NCBI GenBank assembly: GCA_002479245.1
Contig: DLMG01000204.1
Span: forward strand, 1-12,093
Source of the DNA: Verrucomicrobia subdivision 3 bacterium UBA7542
GTDB lineage: Bacteria > Verrucomicrobiota > Verrucomicrobiia > Limisphaerales > UBA11358
Length of the DNA stretch: 12,093 nucleotides
Direction of reading: 5' to 3'
The position numbers and the translations under genes were made by a program. This document shows positions 5,500 to 11,138 of the stretch, piece after piece. The notes below the pieces were generated by a model, which did not search any database, had not been told where the DNA came from, and saw only the letters and a list, made by a program, of their open reading frames with translations. The first letter of the stretch is position 1. Each line of letters opens with the position of its first letter.

Positions 5500-5588
5500 G
5501 GAAGGCAGGCAGATATAAGCTGGCTGCACCTGTCCCGAAAACAGGATCGGCATCGCCGAGGTCGGAGCGTTACCGACGCCTTCCGCCA
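5500..5588 (+). tRNA. tRNA-Ser(CGA), non-canonical
   Basis: Class II tRNA. Acceptor GGAAGGC/GCCTTCC perfect, D stem GCAG/CTGC, anticodon arm CCTGT-CCCGAAA-ACAGG with C33, variable arm TCGGC-ATC-GCCGA, T arm GTCGG-AGCGTTA-CCGAC with inverted 54-58 pair and G55, discriminator G, CCA. Confidence 0.92.
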
Positions 5589-5696
5589 TCCTTCGCTCTG
5601 AGCCGATAACTCTTGTTTCAGAGCGAAGGATGCCCTCCATAGCATCTGCGCGAAGGAGGGCTCGTCTGCCTAGCTCAGAGCTATGGATGGCAGGCC
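5586..5696. repeat. Palindromic repeat type A, copy 1
   Basis: Begins with the CCA of tRNA-Ser as CCATCCTTCGCTCTGA and ends with AGAGCTATGGATGGCAGGCC. It contains nested hairpins: CTCTGA...TCAGAGCGAAGGATG, then CCCTCC...GGAGGG, and terminal CCATCC/GGATGG. Copies 2 and 3 at 7680 and 11210 share ends and order of hairpins but vary in the loops. Confidence 0.75.
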
Positions 5697-5728
5697 AATT
5701 TCTCAAACCCTTAACGAAAGGAAGTCCC

Positions 5729-5884
5729 ATGAAACCCATTATGCGTCACCAAAGCCAGTTGCTCTTTCGCAGGAGCTACAAACCAAATCGAGTCATGCGA
5801 ATCCGGCCAATGCCGCGGCTTAATCTCGTGTTCCGCCCCGTGAACCGATTTGGCTCGAAACCGCAATTGACCATCGTCTCGTAG
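5729..5884 (+). CDS. Small strongly basic protein inside the array
   Basis: 51 residues with a good ribosome site (AAAGGAAG at 5717-5724, four bases before the ATG). The product has nine Arg, three Lys and no Asp or Glu, with repeated R-x-R and P-R patterns (RVMRIRPMPRLNLVFRPVNR). No membrane segment. Its TAG stop lies inside the following tRNA-Ile: the last four codons overlap the tRNA by ten bases, TAG being the T8-A9-G10 of the tRNA. The charge suggests RNA or ribosome binding, which is inference. I do not recognise a family. The upstream AAAGGAA phrase also precedes rtcB and the slipin gene, favouring a real gene. Confidence 0.5.
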   Translation: MKPIMRHQSQLLFRRSYKPNRVMRIRPMPRLNLVFRPVNRFGSKPQLTIVS

Positions 5885-5948
5885 CTCAAAAGCAGAGCGC
5901 TCGCCTGATAAGCGAGAGACCGCGGAGCGTTACCGCGCAGGACGACCA
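5875..5948 (+). tRNA. tRNA-Ile(GAT), non-canonical
   Basis: Acceptor CGTCTCG/CAGGACG with one C-A mismatch at 6-67 and a T-G wobble, D arm GCTC-AAAAGCA-GAGC, anticodon arm CTCGC-CTGATAA-GCGAG, T arm CGCGG-AGCGTTA-CCGCG, discriminator A, CCA. Its first ten bases also end the small basic ORF. Confidence 0.9.
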
Positions 5949-5981
5949 GCCTTCTCCTGTTGGGCTACGGCCCGGCAGGCC
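5946..5981. repeat. Palindromic repeat type B, short copy
   Basis: CCAGCCTTCTCC...GGGCTACGGCCCGGCAGGCC, beginning on the CCA of tRNA-Ile; GGGC-TACG-GCCC hairpin in the right half. Confidence 0.6.
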
Positions 5982-5985
5982 ATTC

Positions 5986-6060
5986 CCCCGAGTAGCTGAG
6001 GCAGATTAGCGCCTCGCTGAAGACGAGGAGACGTTGGCGCGATACCAACCTCGGGGGCCA
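5986..6060 (+). tRNA. tRNA-Phe(GAA), non-canonical
   Basis: Acceptor CCCCGAG/CTCGGGG perfect, D stem GCT/AGC with CAGATT in the loop, anticodon arm CCTCG-CTGAAGA-CGAGG, T arm GTTGG-CGCGATA-CCAAC (C54, G55, C56), discriminator G, CCA. Position 38 A and 37 G are unusual for Phe. Confidence 0.9.
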
Positions 6061-6098
6061 CTAAAAACCAATCCCGCTTAGCGGGCAAGAAAGGAAAC

Positions 6099-7229
6099 AT
6101 GAACACACTGACTGAAACTCAGGTGCGCCTTTTCGCCTCGTCCAAAAGCTGGATTGAGGGCGAAGCGATGCGCCAGCTCTATGCCGTGGCAAAACTTGAT
6201 GGCGTGCGGCACGCCGTTGGTTTTCCGGACTTGCATCCGGGCAAAGGCACGCCCGTGGGCGCCGCGTTTGTAACTGAAGGTGTTATTTATCCGCACCTCA
6301 TCGGCGGCGACATCGGTTGCGGCATGACGTTGTTCAAGACGGACCTCGTCCGGCATGACGCCAAGCTCGACCGCTGGGCGGAATTGTATTTCCACCTCGA
6401 ACACCCGTGGGATGAAGATGTCGGCGATTATCTCGCCGCATCGGATTTGCAGTCCACGGAGTTCGATACCGCTCTCGGCACGATCGGTGGCGGTAATCAC
6501 TTCGCCGAGATTCAAGCGGTGGAGAAAGTTCACGATACCGTGGCGTTCAAGCGCACGGGCATCGGAAAGGACCAACTCGTCATCCTCGTCCACAGCGGCT
6601 CGCGCGGTTTGGGCGAATCCATCCTGCGCGCTCATGTGAATGAGTATCGCAGTTCGGGTGTGGCTGGAGAGTCGTTTGCCGGCGAGGAATATCTCAATGG
6701 CCACAACTATGCCGTGAGGTGGGCGAAGGCAAATCGTGCGCTCATTGCCAGGCGGTTTGCCTTCAAGCTTGGTGCGGAAGCCGAATGTGTCTGGGACGGT
6801 TGCCACAACAGCATCACCCGGCACGAGGGTGACGGTGAGATTGTTTGGATTCACCGCAAAGGTGCGATCGCGGCTGACAACGAGTTTGTTGTCATTCCGG
6901 GTTCACGCGGTTCGTTGAGCTATGTCGTCAAGCCGACTGGCAACGGTGAGAGTCATGCCTGGTCGCTGGCACACGGTGCTGGCCGCAAATGGGCACGCAG
7001 CGAAAGTCGTTTGCGAATGCGCGAACGCTTCGGCGCTCATCAGTTGGTCCAGACGCCGCTGGGCGGCCGGGTCATTTGTGAGCAGCGCGATCTCCTCTAC
7101 GAGGAAGCGCCGGCCGCATACAAAAACATCGAGGCAGTGATTCAGGACCTCGTTGATGCCGGGCTCGCGTCCGTCATCGCGACATTCCGACCGCTCCTCA
7201 CCTACAAGACGCGCGCGGTTCGCCGTTAG
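6099..7229 (+). CDS. rtcB: RtcB-family RNA ligase
   Basis: 376 residues; AAGAAAGGAAAC precedes the ATG. RtcB joins RNA ends carrying a 2',3'-cyclic phosphate or 3'-phosphate to a 5'-OH end, using GTP and Mn2+. Visible motifs: PDLHPGKG (43-50), GGDIGCGM (69-76, with metal-binding Asp71 and Cys74), GGGNHF (130-135, His134), HSGSRGLG (165-172), CHNSITRHEG (235-244), PGSRGSLSYVV (267-277) and LAHGAGRKWARSES (290-303, His292 the expected guanylylated residue). Length and the opening SKSWIEGEAMRQL point to the shorter subfamily known as release-factor-H-coupled RtcB rather than the longer housekeeping type, but no prfH gene is in the window. It sits between tRNA-Phe and tRNA-Glu, so its natural substrates may be cleaved array or host tRNAs. 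Catalytic residues appear complete. Confidence 0.95.
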   Translation: MNTLTETQVRLFASSKSWIEGEAMRQLYAVAKLDGVRHAVGFPDLHPGKGTPVGAAFVTEGVIYPHLIGGDIGCGMTLFKTDLVRHDAKLDRWAELYFHLEHPWDEDVGDYLAASDLQSTEFDTALGTIGGGNHFAEIQAVEKVHDTVAFKRTGIGKDQLVILVHSGSRGLGESILRAHVNEYRSSGVAGESFAGEEYLNGHNYAVRWAKANRALIARRFAFKLGAEAECVWDGCHNSITRHEGDGEIVWIHRKGAIAADNEFVVIPGSRGSLSYVVKPTGNGESHAWSLAHGAGRKWARSESRLRMRERFGAHQLVQTPLGGRVICEQRDLLYEEAPAAYKNIEAVIQDLVDAGLASVIATFRPLLTYKTRAVRR

Positions 7230-7344
7230 CGCCTGCAGGCCGGTCCGGCTCGGACCATCGCCACGGAGGAATGGAGTTCACAGAGTTAAGGCTCGCCGGT
7301 GAGCAGCCACTCTGGTTCTCCGCGACTCTGAGGCGACCACTTTC
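7230..7344. other. Spacer after rtcB with hairpins
   Basis: GGTCCG-GCT-CGGACC at 7242-7256 forms a perfect 6-bp hairpin 13 bases after the rtcB stop, without a T-run. Further on CAGAG (about 7281) can pair with CTCTG (about 7310) around a GGCTC/GAG hairpin. It ends GCGACCA, but I could not fold a tRNA. Confidence 0.35.
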
Positions 7345-7422
7345 GTCCGTGAATGCAAAGCAGCTCGCGCACCCGGATTTTCAATCCGACCCTAGCCGGT
7401 GCGAGACCGGCCACGGATGCCA
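7345..7422 (+). tRNA. tRNA-Glu(TTC), non-canonical
   Basis: Acceptor GTCCGTG/CACGGAT with a G-T at 1-72, D stem TGC/GCG, anticodon loop TTTTCAA on CGGA/TCCG, T arm GCCGG-TGCGAGA-CCGGC, discriminator G, CCA. Confidence 0.88.
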
Positions 7423-7426
7423 GTTT

Positions 7427-7505
7427 GCTCTCAAGGTGTAATCAGTTTCTGCACGCCGCTCTGCGAAGGCGGAAGTTCGTGGTGCAAATCCACGTGAGAG
7501 CGCCA
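7427..7505 (+). tRNA. tRNA-Arg(GCG), non-canonical
   Basis: Acceptor GCTCTCA/TGAGAGC perfect, D stem GTG/CAC with a 13-base loop, anticodon arm CCGCT-CTGCGAA-GGCGG, T arm CGTGG-TGCAAAT-CCACG, discriminator G, CCA. A genomic G34 is unusual for this Arg box, which bacteria normally read with ACG edited to ICG. Confidence 0.88.
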
Positions 7506-7507
7506 GT

Positions 7508-7601
7508 TTAATTGATAATTTACGATTGATGATTGATGATTTTAAAGCGGCGTCCTCCGCGGTGTTCTCAAATCGTAAATCACAAATCAAAAATCGTAAA
7601 T
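7508..7601. repeat. AT-rich imperfect inverted repeat
   Basis: ATTTACGATT at 7518-7527 faces two copies of AATCGTAAAT at 7571-7580 and 7592-7601, with ATTGATGATTGATGATT between. It looks like an intergenic palindromic repeat inserted between two tRNAs. Confidence 0.55.
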
Positions 7602-7606
7602 GAGTT

Positions 7607-7682
7607 GCCTCTGTGCCTCAGCAGCCACAGGGCGAGTTTCGTAAACTCGTATTCGTCGGTGCGAGTCCGACCAGAGGCTCCA
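7607..7682 (+). tRNA. tRNA-Thr(CGT), non-canonical array copy
   Basis: Acceptor GCCTCTG/CAGAGGC perfect, D stem CCT/AGG with CAGCAGCCAC loop, anticodon arm CGAGT-TTCGTAA-ACTCG, T arm GTCGG-TGCGAGT-CCGAC, discriminator T, CCA. Same anticodon as the canonical tRNA-Thr at 2587 but with A18 and G55, giving a direct comparison. Confidence 0.93.
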
Positions 7683-7790
7683 TCCGTCGCTCTGAACCGG
7701 CGTCAGCCGGGGCGGAGCGACGGATGCCCTCCGTAGCCTCGTGCGAAGGAGGGCTCGTGTAATCTGGCTCAGAGCTATGGATGGCAGGCC
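7680..7790. repeat. Palindromic repeat type A, copy 2
   Basis: Starts on the CCA of tRNA-Thr as CCATCCGTCGCTCTGA and ends AGAGCTATGGATGGCAGGCC; stem CCGTCGCTC/GAGCGACGG shows matched changes relative to CCTTCGCTC/GAGCGAAGG in copy 1. A partial type B end (GGCTGCGGCTCGGCAGGCC) follows at about 7798-7816. Confidence 0.72.
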
Positions 7791-7820
7791 AACTGCCGGC
7801 TGCGGCTCGGCAGGCCATTT

Positions 7821-7895
7821 CAGGATTGTGGTGTAACAGCAGCATTTCGCGTTGTGAACGCGACGGTCCGGGTGCGAATCCCGGCTTCCTGACCA
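7821..7895 (+). tRNA. tRNA-His(GTG), non-canonical
   Basis: Five acceptor pairs CAGGA/TCCTG then two mismatches, D stem GTG/CAT with TAACAGCAG loop, anticodon arm TCGCG-TTGTGAA-CGCGA, T arm CCGGG-TGCGAAT-CCCGG, discriminator A, CCA. The base before position 1 is T, so the G-1/C73 pair that marks bacterial tRNA-His is absent. Confidence 0.85.
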
Positions 7896-7956
7896 ATTTT
7901 TCGGCGGCGCATGTGCGTCGTCGTTCCACAACCACAAACCACAACCCGGAGGCCGT

Positions 7957-8204
7957 ATGGCAAACCAATCGTTCGATCAAGAAAGCCCCTTTTTTCGAAA
8001 TCACCAGCAAGCGACGCAAAGGTTTCCCGTCCGAGACCCGCGTAAAGCGCGGCCTTCGCGTCGTGCATGGCGACAAGGAGCTTCATGAAAAGCTCGGTCG
8101 CAATGATCCATGTCCGTGTGGGTCAGGACGCAGCTTTCAAAAGCTGCTGCCTTCACACCGGTCGCTATGACGGCAGTCAGCGGAATCATTACTTCCGTGA
8201 GTGA
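7957..8204 (+). pseudogene. SEC-C motif small protein, frameshifted twice
   Basis: GGAGG at 7948-7952 precedes ATG 7957, which opens [13 protein letters not shown]. At a CCCCTTTTTT run (near 7990) a +1 shift is needed to enter the frame coding [43 protein letters not shown], and a second +1 shift near 8132 to complete the motif as [13 protein letters not shown] and stop at TGA 8202. SEC-C (the C-terminal zinc motif CxC...CC of SecA, also found alone) binds zinc and often marks nucleic-acid or ribosome-associated proteins. Two separate shifts argue for decay, though homopolymer sequencing errors or recoding are possible. It lies between tRNA-His and the slipin gene. Confidence 0.55.
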
Positions 8205-8230
8205 CCGGCAAAATCATTTCAGACTTTGAA

Positions 8231-8317
8231 TCAGGCCAGCAGCCATTCCGGCAGTCCGCCGGAACCGTCCTGCGCATGGGCTGGTTCATTTGCGGTTCGA
8301 TTCCGCATGTTGGCTGA
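8231..8317 (+). ncRNA. tRNA-like structured RNA candidate 1
   Basis: Closing stem TCAG-CCAGCA with TGTTGG-CTGA (10 pairs around one bulged G), a 7-bp arm TTCCGGC-AGTCC-GCCGGAA, an anticodon-arm-like hairpin around TGCGCAT, and a T arm TGCGG-TTCGATT-CCGCA with a canonical T loop. No CCA. It is not a proper tRNA: the D-arm position is a 7-bp stem. It may be a tRNA-like regulatory RNA or a remnant. Compare 11061. Confidence 0.35.
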
Positions 8318-8489
8318 GAACCAACTCCTTGGTACGGAGCGCGGGAGAAATCCCGCATCAAAACCCGACCGGAAGGCCTGCGTTCAATCGCAGCCCGAAG
8401 GCAGCTCTGTGAAAAACGCTCCGGCGATTTTCCCGCTGCCGGACGGCGGCCTTCCGGCCCGGGCACAATTTTAGGAAAGGAAAACAAAC
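8318..8489. other. Non-coding stretch before slipin gene
   Basis: It holds two further T-arm-like hairpins, GCGGG-AGAAAT-CCCGC (about 8341-8356) and CTGCG-TTCAAT-CGCAG (about 8379-8394), without cloverleaf context, and a GC-rich hairpin region near 8425-8465. No gene seen. Confidence 0.35.
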
Positions 8490-9293
8490 ATGAACTATAA
8501 CATACTGTTTATCTTCGGAATCGCCGTCGTTGTCATAGCCGGCGTGATTGCCATGCCGGCAATCAAGAACCTGCGCCACGTATTTCGAGTGCCGGAAGGC
8601 TGGACGGGACTCGTGTATCATCACGGCTTGTACATGCGTCGCAACAATGCCGGACGCCATGTGCTCTGGGGATACGGCTGGACGATGAACCTGATCGATC
8701 TCCGCAAGACTTCACTGCTTGTGGCCGGCCAGGAAGTCCTCACGGCTGACAGCGTCGGCCTCAGGTTGAGCCTGCTCGTCACTTACCAGGTAACGGAGCC
8801 GGTCAAGGCCGCGCACGAAACGCAGAACTGGTTGAGCGATCTCTACAACGCCACCCAGCTTGCGCTGCGAGCGGTCGTAAGTGGTGTTGCTGTGGAAGCG
8901 TTGCTCAATCAGCGGCTCGAAATCGGCGCGCAGCTTCTGGCCCGCGTGCAGCCGGAGGCGGCCAAGATTGGCATCAACGTCCTCGCTGTCGAAGCAAAAG
9001 ACGTGATGTTCCCGGCTGACTTGAAGCGGGCCTTTGCCGACGTGTTGAAGGCGAAGCAGGAAGGCCACGCCACCCTCGAACGCGCACGCGGAGAGAGCGC
9101 CTCGCTGCGCAATCTGGCGAATGCCGCCCGCGTGCTGGAAGGAAATCCGGCCCTGATGAACCTGCGTCTGATGCAGTCGCTCTCGGCTGCACAGAACGCC
9201 GGTAGCACTTTGGTAGTCGGCATGCCGGGTGGCTTCGTGCCGCTGAAAAATGGCAAACCTGCAACCAGCACCGAAGCCGGAGAATCAAACTAA
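8490..9293 (+). CDS. Slipin / SPFH (band 7) membrane protein
   Basis: 267 residues; AGGAAAGG lies upstream of the ATG. Residues 3-25 form one hydrophobic N-terminal membrane segment (ILFIFGIAVVVIAGVIAMPAI). Residues 30-200 are a band 7/SPFH domain: FRVPEGWTGLVYHHGLY, a W-G-Y-G-W-T turn, LVAGQEVLTADSVGLRLSLLVTYQV, LALRAVVSGVAVEALL and the conserved INVLAVEAKDVMFPADLK strand. Residues 200-245 form a coiled-coil-like helix with KQEGHATLERARGE. SPFH proteins build membrane scaffolds and recruit partners; slipins have been noted beside rtcB in bacterial RNA-repair gene groups. Here it follows the broken SEC-C gene and shares a ribosome-site style with rtcB. A 9-bp hairpin (9302-9324) follows without T-run. 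Role with RtcB is inferred. Confidence 0.9.
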   Translation: MNYNILFIFGIAVVVIAGVIAMPAIKNLRHVFRVPEGWTGLVYHHGLYMRRNNAGRHVLWGYGWTMNLIDLRKTSLLVAGQEVLTADSVGLRLSLLVTYQVTEPVKAAHETQNWLSDLYNATQLALRAVVSGVAVEALLNQRLEIGAQLLARVQPEAAKIGINVLAVEAKDVMFPADLKRAFADVLKAKQEGHATLERARGESASLRNLANAARVLEGNPALMNLRLMQSLSAAQNAGSTLVVGMPGGFVPLKNGKPATSTEAGESN

Positions 9294-9301
9294 CAACGCG
9301 G

Positions 9302-9324
9302 GCGGAGGCAAAAAGCTTCCGCCT
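9302..9324 (+). other. Hairpin after slipin gene
   Basis: GGCGGAGGC-AAAAA-GCTTCCGCC, a 9-bp stem with one G-T pair, eight bases after the stop. It may act as a weak terminator or mRNA 3' stabiliser; no U-tract follows. Confidence 0.45.
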
Positions 9325-9382
9325 GCATTCCGTATTGCTTTGGCAAAAGCAAAGCAGAAAATCATCATCCGAAAGTCAGATT

Positions 9383-9550
9383 ATGGAAGAACGTCAAGCC
9401 GAACATCCGTTTACTCAATTTGAAAGCGCGCTCAAGAGGCTGCAAAAGCCTGCGGGTAACGACCCGCGCTTTGCGACTTTTGATCTAATCAGGCAAAACA
9501 GCGAGTCCTTTCTGTTAGCGTGCAATGAAACATTCAAGGAATTGCACTAA
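9383..9550 (+). CDS. Small acidic-to-neutral protein preceding the nuclease-like gene
   Basis: 55 residues from ATG 9383 (MEERQAEHPFTQFESALKRL...CNETFKELH); a longer form from TTG 9335 is possible. Mostly helical in composition, with no membrane segment or known motif. It ends 15 bases before the next ORF, so the two are probably cotranscribed. No clear ribosome site. Its size and place just before a nuclease-like gene would suit an antitoxin or accessory subunit, but nothing in the sequence proves this. Confidence 0.4.
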   Translation: MEERQAEHPFTQFESALKRLQKPAGNDPRFATFDLIRQNSESFLLACNETFKELH

Positions 9551-9565
9551 CTCTCAATCATTAAC

Positions 9566-10756
9566 ATGTCCGTGTTGGAGAAAGTCACAAAAAATCCATC
9601 CTTGCCACAAGAGGCGCAGATGGATTTGCAGTATCTGAAACTGTTGTGGGAGCGGATCAACGATACGATCATTTGGCAGATGTTTTGCCAGCAACGGCAT
9701 TTGATCAAGAGACTTTGTATGAGGCAACCGCGCCGGCCTCTGTCCGCCTGCAATCCAAGTAGCGTGATTTCGGTTTTGAAACAGATTAATTCCGATCCGT
9801 TCAAAATTGCCATCTGGACTGATGCAACGGGGATCGTTGACGTTGGCGACATCTTGTGTCGGGACTGTAAGACCGGTGAGGTGTTATTCCTGGAGGTTAA
9901 AGACGGCGAGGTTAACGATGACATCCATCGAACCCTGAAAACCAGTGCTTGTCCTTGGACAGTTCAGGATTTCCTTAACCGGCGTGGCAAGAAGGGTGGT
10001 GAACAAATGATGCGCGTGATCGAACAGATGAAGTTGAATTCTCAGGTGAGTTCATTTCTGCGAAAGGAAAAGGGCTTCGATCCTTCGGCTGGTTGTGAAG
10101 TCGAGATCATGGATATGACCGCCATTCCAGAAAGAGACTGGGATCTAGAACTCAACCAAGTGCTAAGGGCATCTGAGGCCGAGGATGGAGCGCTTGTGTG
10201 TGTAGATGACACCCTCTGGCTCTTCGCCAAGACTCGGACCAGCGAGAGTGTGTCTGCGGTCGAGCAGGAGTTTGCAAAGCGAGTGGAACAGCTCCATCAC
10301 CCAACTGCTTCGAAGTGGATGAAGGAATATCAAAAAGGCGACAGTTTCCCTTCAATTCTCAGTTTGCAGCAATGGGTCAGTTATGTGCAAAGTCGTCCTT
10401 TATTCTGTAGGGACCTTGCTGTCGAGGATATGGTTTCAATTCTTAAGGGGAAGAAGCATGTCATGATGTTCTTTGACTGGTCCGCATTTGCTCATTCGTT
10501 GTCACAGTTAGGGGTAACGCTCGAATGGAGTTCACAAAAACAAGGCCGCCGCGAAAAGTCGAAACCTCGATATGACAGGTTTCTGTTGGTTGGGGATCGA
10601 ATGCCAATTCTGAAATGCGGTGATGTTACAATGCACTTGGGCGACAGCCGGCTTTTGCGCATCTTCTTTGATGGAATTCGTCCATCCTCGCTAGCTGCTC
10701 ACCTCAAGCAAGCTTTTGAGCTTTTGCCTCAACGCTTCGACAATAAGTCAGGTTGA
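9566..10756 (+). CDS. Putative PD-(D/E)XK nuclease-like protein, unknown family
   Basis: 396 residues from ATG 9566; ATG 9620 is an alternative with GAGG five bases upstream (378 residues). The only motif I see is VDVGDIL (Asp95) followed 15 residues later by FLEVKDG (Glu110, Lys112), each on a hydrophobic strand: the pattern of a PD-(D/E)XK nuclease core. Following residues 120-180 are helical and charged with a GKKGGEQMMRVIEQMK stretch. The C-terminal 200 residues carry no motif I recognise, though RFLLVGDRMPILKCGDVTMHLGDSR looks like a beta-rich domain. Base composition is more AT-rich than the neighbouring genes, suggesting separate arrival. It stands between the slipin gene and tRNA-Cys. 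A DNA- or RNA-cutting defence effector is possible; the fold call is tentative. Confidence 0.6.
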   Translation: MSVLEKVTKNPSLPQEAQMDLQYLKLLWERINDTIIWQMFCQQRHLIKRLCMRQPRRPLSACNPSSVISVLKQINSDPFKIAIWTDATGIVDVGDILCRDCKTGEVLFLEVKDGEVNDDIHRTLKTSACPWTVQDFLNRRGKKGGEQMMRVIEQMKLNSQVSSFLRKEKGFDPSAGCEVEIMDMTAIPERDWDLELNQVLRASEAEDGALVCVDDTLWLFAKTRTSESVSAVEQEFAKRVEQLHHPTASKWMKEYQKGDSFPSILSLQQWVSYVQSRPLFCRDLAVEDMVSILKGKKHVMMFFDWSAFAHSLSQLGVTLEWSSQKQGRREKSKPRYDRFLLVGDRMPILKCGDVTMHLGDSRLLRIFFDGIRPSSLAAHLKQAFELLPQRFDNKSG

Positions 10757-10782
10757 ATTCTGTTGTTCTTTACCGTCGGGTC

Positions 10783-10857
10783 ATCCCGTTGGCCGATTAG
10801 CTCAGGCGGCGGCCTGCAAAGCCGCAAAGGCTGGTGCAATTCCAGCACGGGATTCCA
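10783..10857 (+). tRNA. tRNA-Cys(GCA), non-canonical
   Basis: Acceptor ATCCCGT/ACGGGAT perfect, D stem GCC/GGC with GATTAGCTCA loop, anticodon arm GCGGC-CTGCAAA-GCCGC, T arm GCTGG-TGCAATT-CCAGC, discriminator T (the CysRS identity base), CCA. Confidence 0.93.
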
Positions 10858-10863
10858 TTTCTT

Positions 10864-10938
10864 CGAGCATAGGTGTTGAGAGATACACGCTGCGCTTCCA
10901 ACGCGGAATACAGGGCGCGATACCCTGATGCTCGTCCA
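10864..10938 (+). tRNA. tRNA-Gly(TCC), non-canonical
   Basis: Acceptor CGAGCAT/ATGCTCG perfect, D stem GTGT/ACAC with TGAGAGAT loop, anticodon arm CTGCG-CTTCCAA-CGCGG, T arm CAGGG-CGCGATA-CCCTG, discriminator T as usual for Gly, CCA. Confidence 0.92.
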
Positions 10939-10968
10939 GCCTTCGCCAAGGCTTCGGCCTGGCAAGCC
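10936..10968. repeat. Palindromic repeat type B, short copy
   Basis: CCAGCCTTCGCC...GGCTTCGGCCTGGCAAGCC beginning on the CCA of tRNA-Gly; AGGC-TTCG-GCCT hairpin. Confidence 0.6.
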
Positions 10969-10973
10969 ATTTT

Positions 10974-11052
10974 CCCAAGTGAACCCGGCATGCCGACAGA
11001 AACCTCGCACGGTCGAAGTAATGGTCGGGCACCGGGTGCGGTGCGCTTGGGG
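10974..11052 (+). other. Degenerate tRNA-like sequence
   Basis: CCCAAGT (10974-10980) pairs with GCTTGGG (11045-11051), and GCACC-GGGTGC-GGTGC sits where a T arm belongs. No 7-base anticodon loop and no CCA (GATA follows). CCGAC/GTCGG pair around a large loop. Probably a decayed tRNA gene. Confidence 0.3.
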
Positions 11053-11060
11053 ATACTTTT

Positions 11061-11134
11061 GCGACGCGAAATCCCGGTGCCGGCGAGGATTTCACAGACC
11101 TGGCTGCGGCGGTTCAACTCCGCCTTCGCGTCGT
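11061..11134 (+). ncRNA. tRNA-like structured RNA candidate 2
   Basis: GCGACGCGAA can pair with TTCGCGTCGT (10 bp, outer G-T). Inside are GAAATCC/GGATTTC, which competes for the inner bases of that stem, and a T arm GGCGG-TTCAACT-CCGCC with a canonical T loop. No anticodon arm and no CCA. The same plan (long closing stem, 7-bp first arm, canonical T arm) is seen at 8231. Confidence 0.35.
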
Positions 11135-11138
11135 GAAT

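Noticed and set aside
6099..7229. PrfH-RtcB ribosome-repair pair
   Set aside because: RtcB resembles that subfamily, but no release-factor-like ORF occurs in the window.
7230..7344. Possible tRNA ending in ACCA after rtcB
   Set aside because: Only five acceptor-like pairs and no T arm or anticodon arm could be folded.
4403..8086. Many minus-strand open frames across the tRNA clusters
   Set aside because: They are translations of tRNA and repeat complements (for example T-arm complements giving G-x-R-T-N-T-like peptides); no ribosome sites, and the tRNAs fully explain the sequence.
8231..8317. Integron attC site
   Set aside because: The GTT...-like ends do not match the GTTRRRY core, and no integron integrase is present; the T-arm hairpin explains the symmetry better.
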